The notes under the pieces were generated by a model. It made no database searches. It was not told where the DNA came from and saw only the letters and a list, made by a program, of their open reading frames with translations. The translations under genes were made by a program, and so were the position numbers. Positions 27,835 to 36,676 of a stretch of 64,000 bases of DNA are shown here, piece by piece. The stretch comes from Belliella buryatensis (GTDB taxonomy: Bacteria; Bacteroidota; Bacteroidia; Cytophagales; Cyclobacteriaceae): the NCBI RefSeq assembly GCF_900188245.1, contig NZ_FZOK01000006.1, positions 161,519 to 225,518 of the forward strand. The letters run 5' to 3'. Numbering within the stretch: position 1 is the first letter of the stretch; each line of letters opens with the position of its first letter.

Positions 27835-28844
27835 ATGAAATTGACCTCTGGGTGAAGGTGAATCCCAAATTTTTCTTGAATTGAGGTTTGTATTCTTTTA
27901 CTAAGATAGGCTATTTCTTTTCCATCGCCATCACCATAGTTGACTAGGACAAGTGGTTGTAGCTTGTGTACACCTATCTTACCAAAAGTTTGTCCTTTCC
28001 ATCCAGCTTGTTCGATCAGCCATGCTGCTGGGACTTTTACACCTTCTTCATTTGGGTATCCTGGGATGTTTGGATACTCGGACTTTAGCCTGTCGAATTC
28101 CTCTTGAGAGATCGTTGGATTTTTGAAGAAACTTCCAGCGTTTCCAATTACCGCGGGATCTGGTAATTTACTTTGCCTTATTTGAATCACTGCATCTGAT
28201 ATGGCTTTGATGTTGATTTCTTCTATTCCCATAGCCTTCAATGTATCTTCTATAGCTCCATAAGAAATATTGAAAATGGGTTTTTTCTTTAATTTAAAAG
28301 ATACGCTGGTGATGATGTATTTATCTTTCAAATCATTTTTAAAGACACTATCCCTGTAGCCAAACTTACATTGGTTCCAATCAAATACTTCTGATGTTCC
28401 AGTATTCCTATTGATTGCTCTCAGTTGATGAAACACTTCCTTGATCTCTATCCCATAGGCTCCAATATTTTGCATAGGGGATGCCCCTACTGTTCCAGGA
28501 ATCAGTGAAAGATTTTCCACACCAGCCCAATCCTGCTCAATGCAATAAAGTACAAACTGATGCCAGTTTTCTCCAGCACCAACTTCCACAATGACATCTT
28601 CTTCCGATTGTTTTATTACATCTATCCCACTTATTTCCATCTTAAGCACAAGTGCATTGACATCCTGGGTCAGAAGGATATTACTTCCTCCACCTAATAC
28701 TAATAAAGGAATATCCAATTCATTGGACTTGACCAAAGCCCCTTTGACATCTTCTTCTGAAGTGGCAACTGCAAAAAATTTAGCTTTTTTATCAATCCCA
28801 AAAGTATTGTATGGCTTTAACGAGATGTTTTCTTGTATATTCAT
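27831..28844 (-). CDS. murB: UDP-N-acetylenolpyruvoylglucosamine reductase
   Basis: 337 residues from the ATG at 28844; an open extension to 28955 would give a 37-residue tail unlike MurB and overlap the divergent gene, so it was rejected. MurB reduces UDP-GlcNAc enolpyruvate to UDP-MurNAc with FAD and NADPH. VLGGGSNILL, LSLIPGTVGASPMQNIGAYG, KFGYRDSVFK and AGSFFKNP (catalytic Ser) are all present, and LHPEVNFI at the very end supplies the active-site Glu. Length is close to the E. coli protein (type I). Confidence 0.95.
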   Translation of the reverse strand: MNIQENISLKPYNTFGIDKKAKFFAVATSEEDVKGALVKSNELDIPLLVLGGGSNILLTQDVNALVLKMEISGIDVIKQSEEDVIVEVGAGENWHQFVLYCIEQDWAGVENLSLIPGTVGASPMQNIGAYGIEIKEVFHQLRAINRNTGTSEVFDWNQCKFGYRDSVFKNDLKDKYIITSVSFKLKKKPIFNISYGAIEDTLKAMGIEEINIKAISDAVIQIRQSKLPDPAVIGNAGSFFKNPTISQEEFDRLKSEYPNIPGYPNEEGVKVPAAWLIEQAGWKGQTFGKIGVHKLQPLVLVNYGDGDGKEIAYLSKRIQTSIQEKFGIHLHPEVNFI

Positions 28845-28920
28845 GGCTGAAAATTCTTCCTGCGAATTAAGCAAGATTTTATCCAAATAGAAAGACTCAA
28901 GACACATATCTATCACCTTA

Positions 28921-28928
28921 TAAATTTG
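28921..28928 (+). promoter_or_regulatory. -7 promoter box before the AstE/AspA-like gene
   Basis: TAAATTTG fits TAnnTTTG exactly and ends 7 bases before the ATG at 28936. Transcription would begin at or next to the start codon, implying a leaderless message or use of the next in-frame ATG at 28945. No clear -33 element was found. Confidence 0.45.
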
Positions 28929-28935
28929 CGCTAGA

Positions 28936-29877
28936 ATGAAAGAAATGGTAATCAATGGAGTAAGAATAAGGCCCGGTCAGACGGTCAATATAGAAATTGC
29001 TATTGCAAGATTGCCTACACATACTTTGATTGACCTTCCAGTTTTCATCAAAAGAGCAAAGGAGGATGGTCCAGTGGTCCTGATCTCTGGGGGTGTACAT
29101 GGTGATGAAATCAATGGAATAGTAGCTGTAAAGAGGATGCTAGAGGAAGATGAAATCACACCTTCCAAAGGAACTATTATTTTGATTCCACTTGTAAATG
29201 TCTACGGATTTTTGAGTTATTCAAGAACTTTTCCAGATGGTAGAGATTTGAATAGAAGTTTTCCAGGAAGTAAGAAAGGCTCACTTGCTTCTCAAATTGC
29301 ATTTATTTTGACTAATGAAATTATTCCATTGATCGATTATGGTATAGACATGCACACTGGAGGAAGAATGCTTTCCAATTACCCTCAAATCAGAGTAGAC
29401 TACAAAGACAAGAAGGGTGTTGAGCTTGCCAAGGCTTTTGGAACGCATTTTATATTGAACTCTCCTCATATTGATAAATCCTTCAGAAAAGAGGCTTACA
29501 AAAAGAAGAAAAGTATTCTTGTGTATGAAGGAGGAGAATCCATGCGTTTAGATGATTTTGCAGTAGAAGAAGCAGTTGCAGGAACGAAAAGGATGCTTCA
29601 TTACTTGGGGATGTTAGAAGCTGCACCCGAAAAGAAAGAATTGACTATGATTTCTGAAAGTTCTTGGCTGAGAGCAAAGATTTCTGGGATTTTTATGACT
29701 TCTGTACAGTTAGGGGATCATGTCAAAAAAGGTCAAATTCTCGCTAGGATTTCAGATCCTTATGGACAAGTAAAGGTTCCCATTAAGTGTACGACAAATG
29801 GATTCATCGTGGGATTGAATAATAACCCAGTAGTAAATGCAGGCGATGCCTTGGTACATATAGGGAAAGTAGTATAA
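28936..29877 (+). CDS. Succinylglutamate desuccinylase/aspartoacylase-family hydrolase
   Basis: 313 residues, M14-related zinc hydrolase. ISGGVHGDEINGIVAVKRML gives HxxE zinc ligands (HGDE), DLNRSFPGSKKGS is the substrate-binding RSFPG loop, and GIDMHTGG the third ligand. The C-terminal ~90 residues form a barrel-like domain (VQLGDHVKKGQILARISDP) typical of this group. Homologues in Bacteroidota are often beside rimK and may trim glutamates; no rimK is here. The substrate is therefore open. In-frame ATGs at 28936 and 28945 are both possible starts. Confidence 0.88.
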   Translation: MKEMVINGVRIRPGQTVNIEIAIARLPTHTLIDLPVFIKRAKEDGPVVLISGGVHGDEINGIVAVKRMLEEDEITPSKGTIILIPLVNVYGFLSYSRTFPDGRDLNRSFPGSKKGSLASQIAFILTNEIIPLIDYGIDMHTGGRMLSNYPQIRVDYKDKKGVELAKAFGTHFILNSPHIDKSFRKEAYKKKKSILVYEGGESMRLDDFAVEEAVAGTKRMLHYLGMLEAAPEKKELTMISESSWLRAKISGIFMTSVQLGDHVKKGQILARISDPYGQVKVPIKCTTNGFIVGLNNNPVVNAGDALVHIGKVV

Positions 29878-29895
29878 AGAGAAAGATTCGATCGT

Positions 29896-32310
29896 TTAGA
29901 ATGGATACCCAATTCCTATATTAAAAACAGTTTGGCCTCTTTCTCCTAGAAACCCATTGAAGAAATTACCTAAAATAAATCTTTGACCTTCTTCTCTTGC
30001 AGGGTCTACTGCTTTTACGCCCATATCTAGTCTTAGTACCAAAAAGTCAAAATCCATTCTTAAACCCAAACCAGTGCCTACAGCAATCTCTTTATAGAAT
30101 CTATTGAATTCAAAATTAGCACCTTGTCTAGTAGGGTCATCGAGAAAAGTCCAGCTATTCCCAAAATCAATAAAAAAAGCCCCATCAAAATAACCGTATA
30201 ATTTTCTTCTGTACTCAAGCATGCCTTCGAAAAGGATATCTCCTGGTTGCTCAAATCTATAATCAAATGAACCGTCTTCATTTAATGGAGGCGTATAAGA
30301 TCCTGGGCCAAGCCGTCTAGGCTGCCAGGCCCTGATACCAGTACTACCACCAGCAAAGAAATATTTTTCATAAGGCAGAATTCCATCACTGATACCATAC
30401 GGCTTGGCCATGCCCAAATTGAGTCTGTAAGCAAAAGTCTGTTTGTTGCCTAAAGGAATATATCTCCTAAAATCTGCTTGAAATTTCAAGAATTGGAAAT
30501 ATGCAAGACTTCGATTTTCTATAAATTCCCTATTGACAAAATTAAGGGTGGTACCACCACTTTCTAGAAAAAGGCGTAAGAGTGATGCACTATTTTTCTG
30601 AAAAACCCCATATTGATTGAAGTTAATAATAACTTGACCCGATATGCTACTTACATATGAAGGAAGGAAAGAATTAATTAAGTTATTCCCCTGATTTTGA
30701 AGGTCTTCAAGTATTTCTCTAAAATCATTACTTAAATTAGATCTGATAAAGTTAGCATCAACCAGATTGAGCGAAAATTGCTGTCTAAGATTACGTGTAT
30801 TCCAATTATAAGCAAGAATTCCATTGACACTTTCTCTGTTGTATTCAGGCCGATCTACATAATTGTAACCAATCAATGTTCTAGTCCTAGGATTATACCT
30901 ACCAAATCGCTCAAGGGCAAATTTATTCATTGGCACCAAAAACTGTGGGAAAATAATAGATGCAGACGTGTTCAATTCCCTAGACCTAAAAACACCACCT
31001 TCGCCTGTTGCAGATACAACCCCTTCAAGTCCAGCTCTGAAGTTAAACTCGAAAATTTCGGCTCCTCTAAATAGGTTTCGATTTCTTAATGAATGGCTAA
31101 AAAATGGTCCAGGAACTTGTTCTGTAATACTTGCACCAAGTTGGTTTGTTATCAGATATTTTTGATTTGGTTGCGTAAAAATTCTTGGCCTAAGAACTGT
31201 TCCTAAGGTATCAAAAGAAATATTCACAAATCTAAAGAGATCTAAATTAGCTAATTGTCTTTGAGTTTCTAGTACATCTGTTTTATTGTAGAGGTCGCCT
31301 TGATTGAGGAATATCCTAGAGGAGATAATTTTTTCAGAATAGCGGTCTCTATAGATTTTGAAGTTGATGTCTTTATATATCGAATTGGCTTCATCTTCAA
31401 AAAAGGTATCTCCCGAAGGGGCGTCAATTGAGAAGTAGATGGAATCTAGGGTATAAACTTTATGAAAATCATTAGTAGCAGGTTTTCTGATGACTTGCTC
31501 TATTTGAACAGTTTTTTCTAAGGTGTCTTTGTAGACATTATATTCGATGTAAGATTTTGAAAAAGTATAATAACCGTTCTCCTTCAAAAAATCTTCCACT
31601 CGCTGACGTTCTCTAGAGAGTTGTGCTTGCTCGTATCTACTATGAGGTTTGATTTCTGAGCGCCTTTTATTTTTTTCAAGAAGTTGATAGATGTTTTCAT
31701 CATCTGATCTAGAATAGACAGAATCAATGATATATGGTTGATTTTCGGTGAGTAAATATTTCACTTTAGCTTTTTTACCATCATAAGCTACAGCATAATC
31801 AACCTCGTTTTCAAAGAAACCATTATTGGATAAATAAAAGGAAATTTGCCTTTGCGAATCTTCAGTCTTAGTGCTATCATGAATCACTCTTGGGTTGCCA
31901 GTTCGCATGAAAAAATTCCCAAACTCCAATTTTTTTTCTATTGAAGTGATTTGATTATTGATTTTATTAAATCGCTTGATTTCCCTTCGAGATAGATCCT
32001 CTTCCTTTTTGTTTAAAAGTGCTCTCCTTTCTTTTTCTAATTTTTCTCTTCTTTGAATGTGAACGGTACTATCAAAAGTCCATTCCCCAAATCTATAAAA
32101 GGCTACCCCAATGGATGTATTGAGCAATGGAATTCGGGTATTGGGTTCTTGTTTGATAAGATTTGTTATTGCATCCTTATCGCTTTTTTCTACACCCTCT
32201 ACTTGTACTTGATAGACTAAATATTCATTATCCTTCAAGCCTTTGGTCAAAGAACATGAAGAAATCAAAAAAAGGAGAAAGATAAAGTTTATATATTTGG
32301 CCTTATTCAC
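29896..32310 (-). CDS. tamL: TamL: lipoprotein BamA/TamA-family outer membrane assembly factor
   Basis: 804 residues. The signal peptide ends in a lipobox (FLLFLISSCSLTKGL), so the protein is lipid-anchored, the hallmark of Bacteroidota TamL. POTRA-like repeats occupy about residues 30-380 (e.g. NEYLVYQVQVEGVE, YIIDSVYSRSDDENI), and the C-terminal half is an Omp85 16-strand barrel (KYFFAGGSTGIRAWQPRRLG has the RGF/IRAW-type loop, ending with FNIGIGYPF). TamL with TamB serves outer membrane protein insertion. It is divergent from the TrmH-type gene with 17 bases between the starts. Confidence 0.93.
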   Translation of the reverse strand: MNKAKYINFIFLLFLISSCSLTKGLKDNEYLVYQVQVEGVEKSDKDAITNLIKQEPNTRIPLLNTSIGVAFYRFGEWTFDSTVHIQRREKLEKERRALLNKKEEDLSRREIKRFNKINNQITSIEKKLEFGNFFMRTGNPRVIHDSTKTEDSQRQISFYLSNNGFFENEVDYAVAYDGKKAKVKYLLTENQPYIIDSVYSRSDDENIYQLLEKNKRRSEIKPHSRYEQAQLSRERQRVEDFLKENGYYTFSKSYIEYNVYKDTLEKTVQIEQVIRKPATNDFHKVYTLDSIYFSIDAPSGDTFFEDEANSIYKDINFKIYRDRYSEKIISSRIFLNQGDLYNKTDVLETQRQLANLDLFRFVNISFDTLGTVLRPRIFTQPNQKYLITNQLGASITEQVPGPFFSHSLRNRNLFRGAEIFEFNFRAGLEGVVSATGEGGVFRSRELNTSASIIFPQFLVPMNKFALERFGRYNPRTRTLIGYNYVDRPEYNRESVNGILAYNWNTRNLRQQFSLNLVDANFIRSNLSNDFREILEDLQNQGNNLINSFLPSYVSSISGQVIINFNQYGVFQKNSASLLRLFLESGGTTLNFVNREFIENRSLAYFQFLKFQADFRRYIPLGNKQTFAYRLNLGMAKPYGISDGILPYEKYFFAGGSTGIRAWQPRRLGPGSYTPPLNEDGSFDYRFEQPGDILFEGMLEYRRKLYGYFDGAFFIDFGNSWTFLDDPTRQGANFEFNRFYKEIAVGTGLGLRMDFDFLVLRLDMGVKAVDPAREEGQRFILGNFFNGFLGERGQTVFNIGIGYPF
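32292..32299 (+). promoter_or_regulatory. -7 box of the TrmH-type gene, inside tamL
   Basis: TATATTTG fits TAnnTTTG exactly and lies within the first codons of tamL on the other strand, 28 bases before the methyltransferase ATG. Confidence 0.45.
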
Positions 32311-32327
32311 TATTTGATGCTCACCGA

Positions 32328-33068
32328 ATGTTAAGCAAAAATACGCTTAAGTTTATTAAATCCTTGCAACAGAAAAAATTCCGCAAACAGGAAAGCGCAT
32401 TTTTTGTGGAAGGTAGCAAAAATGTAACGGAATTGTTGGATTCAGATTTCGAAATTTCCCATCTTTTGTATACAGATAAGTTTGAATCTGAAAATAGGGA
32501 TTTGTTAAAGAGGTTCAAAGGAGAGGCTTTTCTCGTCACACAAAAGGTACTTGAGTCAGCAGGATCTTTTCAGTCTAATGACAGTGCCTTGGCTGTTGCA
32601 AAAATCAAAGTCAATGATCAACCTCAAATATCTAATTCAGAATTGATACTCGCATTAGATGATGTCAGAGACCCTGGGAATCTGGGAACTATTATAAGAA
32701 TTGCTGATTGGTATGGAATCAAGCATATCATTTGCTCTGAAGAATCAGCTGACTTTTATAATCCTAAAGTGCTCAACTCCAGCATGGGTAGTTTTTCAAG
32801 AGTCAATGTGTATTACACTGATTTATTTACTTATTTGCCTACTCTAGATCTGCCAATTTATGGTGCATTTTTGGGTGGTAATAATATTCATCATCAAAAG
32901 CTCAAGCCTGTAGGAATCATTTTAATGGGAAATGAGTCCCAAGGAATATCTGATAGAATTGGAGAGCTTGTTACGGAAAGGCTGACTATTCCGCGTTTTG
33001 GACATGCTGAATCCCTCAATGTGGCTATAGCCACTGCTATCATATGTGATAATTTCAAAAGATCTTAA
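32328..33068 (+). CDS. TrmH/SpoU-family RNA 2'-O-methyltransferase
   Basis: 246 residues of the SPOUT class with the knotted SAM site: ALDDVRDPGNLGTIIRIADW (motif 1, about residues 107-126), GIILMGNESQGIS (motif 2, about 200-212) and IPRFGHAESLNVAIATAII (motif 3, about 223-241), plus an N-terminal L30e-like domain (FFVEGSKNVTELL). Such enzymes methylate ribose 2'-OH in rRNA or tRNA; RlmB-like activity is one option. It is 11 bp upstream of the SBF transporter gene and divergent from tamL. Confidence 0.93.
   Translation: MLSKNTLKFIKSLQQKKFRKQESAFFVEGSKNVTELLDSDFEISHLLYTDKFESENRDLLKRFKGEAFLVTQKVLESAGSFQSNDSALAVAKIKVNDQPQISNSELILALDDVRDPGNLGTIIRIADWYGIKHIICSEESADFYNPKVLNSSMGSFSRVNVYYTDLFTYLPTLDLPIYGAFLGGNNIHHQKLKPVGIILMGNESQGISDRIGELVTERLTIPRFGHAESLNVAIATAIICDNFKRS
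32336..32343 (-). promoter_or_regulatory. -7 box of tamL, inside the TrmH-type gene
   Basis: On the minus strand this reads TATTTTTG, an exact TAnnTTTG, 26 bases before the tamL start. A TTG in the -33 region lies 23 bp further upstream (32369-32367). Confidence 0.45.
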
Positions 33069-33079
33069 GTCATACCAAT

Positions 33080-34075
33080 ATGTCCAATTTGTTCGGTACG
33101 CTCAAAAAAGTTGGTCTCAATACCTTTTTCTTTCTGTTATTAGGCGTCATCATTTTAGCAAAGCTTTTTCCTGAGTGGGGAACAGCAGACAGCCCAGTAC
33201 CACTCAAGCCAATTACAGGACTTGGAATATCTGTGATATTCTTTTTTTATGGAGTGAAACTCAATCCTAGAAAACTACTCCAAGATCTTTCTAATTGGAA
33301 GCTACATTTGCTAGTTCAGAGCACTACTTTTTTGATTTTCCCATTGCTTGTTTTAGGTCTTTATGCGATTTGGGGAGATCAAAATTCTTATTTGTGGTTA
33401 GGGACTTTTTATTTGGCCGCTTTACCATCGACTGTTTCCTCGTCTGTAGTGATGGTTTCTATAGCTGGAGGCAACCTGCCAGCAGCAATTTTCAATGCCA
33501 GTATTTCAAGTATGGTTGGGATATTTATTACTCCTGTTTGGATGGATCTACTTCTGCCAGCTTCTGCTATTGGATTTCATCTTACAGATACATTTATCAA
33601 ACTCAGCCTTCAGGTTCTATTTCCTTTGATTATTGGGCTTTTTACGCATCAGTATTTATCTTCTTGGGTAGGAAGGCATGGTAAGGCATTGAAAAACCTG
33701 GATCAAACAATCATTCTCTTGATAGTCTTCACTGCTTTTGCTGAGTCCTTCGCCGAGAAAATGTTTGATGGGAAAACAGCAGGAGAGTTAGTCACTCTTG
33801 GTGGATTGATGTTACTTTTCTTTTTGGTGATGATGGTTTTGATGCATTTCCTTGCCAAAAGTTTGAAGTTCAATGATGCTGATAGGATTACAGTTCTTTT
33901 TTGTGGAAGTAAAAAGTCTCTTGTTCAAGGTGCTGTAATGGGAAGAGTTATGTTTCCTGACCCAGTCATATTTGGAGTTATTTTACTCCCTTTGATGATG
34001 TATCATGCATTGCAGCTGATATTTGGAAGCGCTATAGCACAGCGTATTGGTGAAAAGATGAAAAATACCATTTGA
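33080..34075 (+). CDS. Bile acid:sodium symporter-like (SBF-type) membrane transporter
   Basis: 331 residues with about ten membrane helices. GLGISVIFFFYGVKL, LYLAALPSTVSSSVVMVSIAGGNLPAA(IFNASISS), and the later LFCGSKKSLVQGAVMGRVMF match the SBF-like (PF13593, YfeH) branch, with the conserved crossover motifs. Ion-coupled uptake or export of an organic anion is likely; the substrate is unknown. It is 11 bp downstream of the RNA methyltransferase and one base before the PhzF gene, forming a three-gene operon. Confidence 0.88.
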   Translation: MSNLFGTLKKVGLNTFFFLLLGVIILAKLFPEWGTADSPVPLKPITGLGISVIFFFYGVKLNPRKLLQDLSNWKLHLLVQSTTFLIFPLLVLGLYAIWGDQNSYLWLGTFYLAALPSTVSSSVVMVSIAGGNLPAAIFNASISSMVGIFITPVWMDLLLPASAIGFHLTDTFIKLSLQVLFPLIIGLFTHQYLSSWVGRHGKALKNLDQTIILLIVFTAFAESFAEKMFDGKTAGELVTLGGLMLLFFLVMMVLMHFLAKSLKFNDADRITVLFCGSKKSLVQGAVMGRVMFPDPVIFGVILLPLMMYHALQLIFGSAIAQRIGEKMKNTI

Positions 34076-34076
34076 T

Positions 34077-34865
34077 ATGAAATTGAAAATATACCAAGTA
34101 GATGCATTTGCAGAGGAAGTTTTTAAAGGTAATCCTGCCGCTGTGGTTCCTTTGAAAAGCTGGTTGTCGGATGAACTTATGCAAAAAATAGCCATAGAGA
34201 ATAACTTATCTGAAACAGCATTTGTGGTTGCAGATGGAGAATATTACTTGATCCGCTGGTTTACTCCAATGGTGGAAGTTGACCTCTGTGGCCATGCAAC
34301 TTTAGCCTCAGCGCATGTTTTATTTGAGCATGAAGACTACACTGGAGATTTAATCAAATTCATTTCCCCAAGAACTGGTGCTTTGGATGTGAGGAAACAA
34401 GAGCATGGGATGCTTACTTTAGATTTTCCAGTAGATGAAATAAAAAGAATTGACCCAGATTCAAATATGTTTCAAGGTTTTAGTAAAGCCCCTAAAGAGC
34501 TTTGGAGAGGTAAAAGTGACTATGTTCTAGTATATGAATCAGAAGATGACATACTCGATATTCATGTAGATTTGAAAGAGATAGAGAAAATAAAAACTCG
34601 TGGATTTATTATTACTGCGCAAGGAAAGGAAGTGGATTTTGTGAGTCGTTGGTTTGGTCCGCAAGTAGGGGTGGAAGAAGACCCTGTCACTGGTTCTGCA
34701 CATACTACTTTGACTGCCTTATGGGCAGAGAAATTAAATAAGAATAATTTGACTGCTATTCAACTGTCTGCAAGATCTGGAAGCTTGACCTGTAAACTAG
34801 TTGGCGATAGGGTTCATATAAGTGGTAAAGCGGTAACATATCTTCAAGGTGATATTTTCATTTAA
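34077..34865 (+). CDS. PhzF-family isomerase-like protein
   Basis: 262 residues in the diaminopimelate-epimerase-like fold. KIYQVDAFAEEVFKGNPAAV at the N-terminus, NNLSETAFVV with the catalytic Glu, RWFTPMVEVDLCGHATLASAH and EDPVTGSAHTTL are classic PhzF segments. PhzF isomerises a phenazine precursor, but most bacterial homologues have other unknown roles, and no phenazine genes are here. It is the last gene of the operon that begins with the RNA methyltransferase. Confidence 0.93.
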   Translation: MKLKIYQVDAFAEEVFKGNPAAVVPLKSWLSDELMQKIAIENNLSETAFVVADGEYYLIRWFTPMVEVDLCGHATLASAHVLFEHEDYTGDLIKFISPRTGALDVRKQEHGMLTLDFPVDEIKRIDPDSNMFQGFSKAPKELWRGKSDYVLVYESEDDILDIHVDLKEIEKIKTRGFIITAQGKEVDFVSRWFGPQVGVEEDPVTGSAHTTLTALWAEKLNKNNLTAIQLSARSGSLTCKLVGDRVHISGKAVTYLQGDIFI

Positions 34866-34870
34866 AAAGG

Positions 34871-34906
34871 AAAAACCCTGGCAGAATTTTTTCTGGCAGG
34901 GTTTTT
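34871..34906. terminator. Bidirectional terminator between PhzF and KAS III-like genes
   Basis: AAAAACCCTG (34871-34880) pairs with CAGGGTTTTT (34897-34906), with an inner CAGAA/TTCTG extension. T-tracts face both convergent genes. Confidence 0.9.
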
Positions 34907-34926
34907 CAATATTACTTAAGTAAATT

Positions 34927-36006
34927 TTAAGGAACTAAGTAAATGAATGCATTAACATTCATTCCGGCACCCACAGAAGCAAATACAATATGATCACCTG
35001 AATTAATTTTGTGTACATCAAGTTCTCCTTTGACAATCATGTCATATAAAATCGGTACTGTTGCTACAGAATTATTGCCTAGTTTAGAAATGGTCATTGG
35101 CATAATAGAAGTAGAATCTTCTAGTTTTTGATCATAAAGTTTGAATAGCCTCTGAATGATTGCTTCATCCATTTTAGCATTGGCTTGATGAATGAGTACT
35201 TTCTTGATCTTTTGGATAGGAACCCCTGATTTGTCAATCGTAGCTTTGACAAGAGCAGGCACTGTATTGAGTGCGTATTCATAGAGTTTTCGCCCATTCA
35301 TTTTCATAAATAAGGTATTGTCCTCAAACTCGGGATGATAAGAAATATCCATTTTCAAGAAATGTGCTTCATTGAGTGTATCAGTACGAGTCTTATGACA
35401 AAGAATGCCAACTGGGTTAGAACTTTCCTTGGCCTCTAAGATTACTGCTCCTGCACCATCTGAGTAAATCATGCTATCAATATCATGTGGATCAGCTATT
35501 CGAGAGAGATTTTCTGCTCCAATGACTAGCACGCGCTTTGCATCGCCTGACTTGATGAAATAATCCGCTTGAATGACTCCCTGAACCCACCCTGGACATC
35601 CAAATGGTAAATCATAAGCTACGCAATCTGGATTTGCAATTTGAAGTTTATGTTTGACTCTAGAAGCCAAAGTAGGAACCAAATCCGATTTGATATTATC
35701 ATGAAGGATATCTCCAAAGTTGTGAGCAACGACAATATAATCTAATGATTCAGGATCAATTCCCGAGTGCTCAATGGCTTCTTTGGCAGCGTAGTAAGCC
35801 ATATCAGAAGTATTGAGGTCAGGACTGAGATACCTTCTTTCTTGTATGTCTGTGATTTCTTGAAACTTATTGACAATATCCGGAACAGGCTTTTCTAATT
35901 TTTCTCCCTTTTCATTGATAAAATTACGAGTGTGAAAGCTTTCGTTCTTGACAATTATCTCTGGAATGTATTTTCCAGATCCAGTAATAATGCTGTAAAT
36001 AGGCAT
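34927..36006 (-). CDS. 3-oxoacyl-ACP synthase III (FabH)-family protein
   Basis: 359 residues of the thiolase superfamily. The Cys-His-Asn triad is visible: DLPFGCPGWVQGVIQ (nucleophile Cys), VLIHQANAKMDEAI (His) and KLGNNSVATVPILYDM (Asn). MIYSDGAGAVILE also matches. It would condense an acyl-CoA with malonyl-ACP or a related donor. It is not beside other fatty acid genes, and the insert FINEKGEKLEKPVPDIVNKF near residue 30 is typical of a FabH-like Bacteroidota subgroup, so it is probably not the main housekeeping FabH. Confidence 0.9.
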   Translation of the reverse strand: MPIYSIITGSGKYIPEIIVKNESFHTRNFINEKGEKLEKPVPDIVNKFQEITDIQERRYLSPDLNTSDMAYYAAKEAIEHSGIDPESLDYIVVAHNFGDILHDNIKSDLVPTLASRVKHKLQIANPDCVAYDLPFGCPGWVQGVIQADYFIKSGDAKRVLVIGAENLSRIADPHDIDSMIYSDGAGAVILEAKESSNPVGILCHKTRTDTLNEAHFLKMDISYHPEFEDNTLFMKMNGRKLYEYALNTVPALVKATIDKSGVPIQKIKKVLIHQANAKMDEAIIQRLFKLYDQKLEDSTSIMPMTISKLGNNSVATVPILYDMIVKGELDVHKINSGDHIVFASVGAGMNVNAFIYLVP

Positions 36007-36316
36007 AAAGAGTTTTTAATTGGGTGAAAATCTGGTTGGGATCGAAATTTAAAAAATATATAATTAAGGAAGATGATTTTTTATAAATGCTTTACTATAA
36101 TATTAAAAATAATGCTTTAATCAGAATTAAGTTTTGATAAAATGCAGTATCAACTAATAAAATGTCTTTTCAAGAAATGTCTTGATCATGCCATAAAGCT
36201 AGCTTTTAATGGTTGTTGTGCTAAAAACTTTTATTGCTTCCTTATTGAGGTTATTATTACATAAACATAAATCTATATCTTAGACTTATAACGTATATCA
36301 ACCAAAACTATCAAAA
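36007..36316. other. Divergent intergenic region before the arsenosugar operon
   Basis: 310 bp, AT-rich. It holds a small hairpin TCAAGA-AATG-TCTTGA (36170-36185) and the palindrome AAAGCTAGCTTT (36195-36206), plus a possible 40-codon cysteine-rich frame at 36142-36264 (see findings). No exact TAnnTTTG box was found upstream of the first arsenosugar gene. Confidence 0.5.
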
Positions 36317-36649
36317 ATGAAAACTTATTATAACCCTGAAGACCTTAAGAAATTTGGAAAAATTGGAGATTTTCAAAAATCTATGGCGGATAAATTCTTC
36401 GACTATTACGGAGAAGTATTTCAAGAGGGTGCTTTAACGGCTAGAGAAAAATCCTTGATTGCGTTAGCAGTTGCACACGCTATTCAATGCCCTTATTGTA
36501 TAGACGCTTACACTGTAGATACAATGGAAAAAGGCTGCGATGAAGAACAGATGATGGAAGCTGTGCATGTAGCTGCAGCCATTAGAGGTGGAGCATCACT
36601 CGTCCATAGTACTCAAATGATGAGCAAAGTAAAAGAGATCTCAATGTAA
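36317..36649 (+). CDS. Arsenosugar-associated AhpD-like (carboxymuconolactone decarboxylase-family) protein
   Basis: 110 residues, all-helical AhpD fold. HAIQCPYCIDAYTVDTM carries the redox CPYC (C58/C61) of peroxidase-like family members. This small protein typically accompanies ArsS and ArsM in arsenosugar gene clusters and is named for that ('arsenosugar biosynthesis-associated peroxidase-like'). It is the first gene of the operon, 27 bp before arsS. A role as thiol reductant or in handling reactive arsenic species is inference. Confidence 0.9.
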   Translation: MKTYYNPEDLKKFGKIGDFQKSMADKFFDYYGEVFQEGALTAREKSLIALAVAHAIQCPYCIDAYTVDTMEKGCDEEQMMEAVHVAAAIRGGASLVHSTQMMSKVKEISM

Positions 36650-36676
36650 TGTCTTGTAAAATTTTGATAACAATAG

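Noticed and set aside
28845..28955. N-terminal extension of MurB
   Set aside because: Adds 37 residues unlike MurB and overlaps the promoter and start of the divergent gene; the ATG at 28844 fits the family length.
33295..33684. A 129-codon alternative frame inside the SBF transporter gene
   Set aside because: Same strand but different frame; the transporter reading has conserved motifs and full length, and the other has none.
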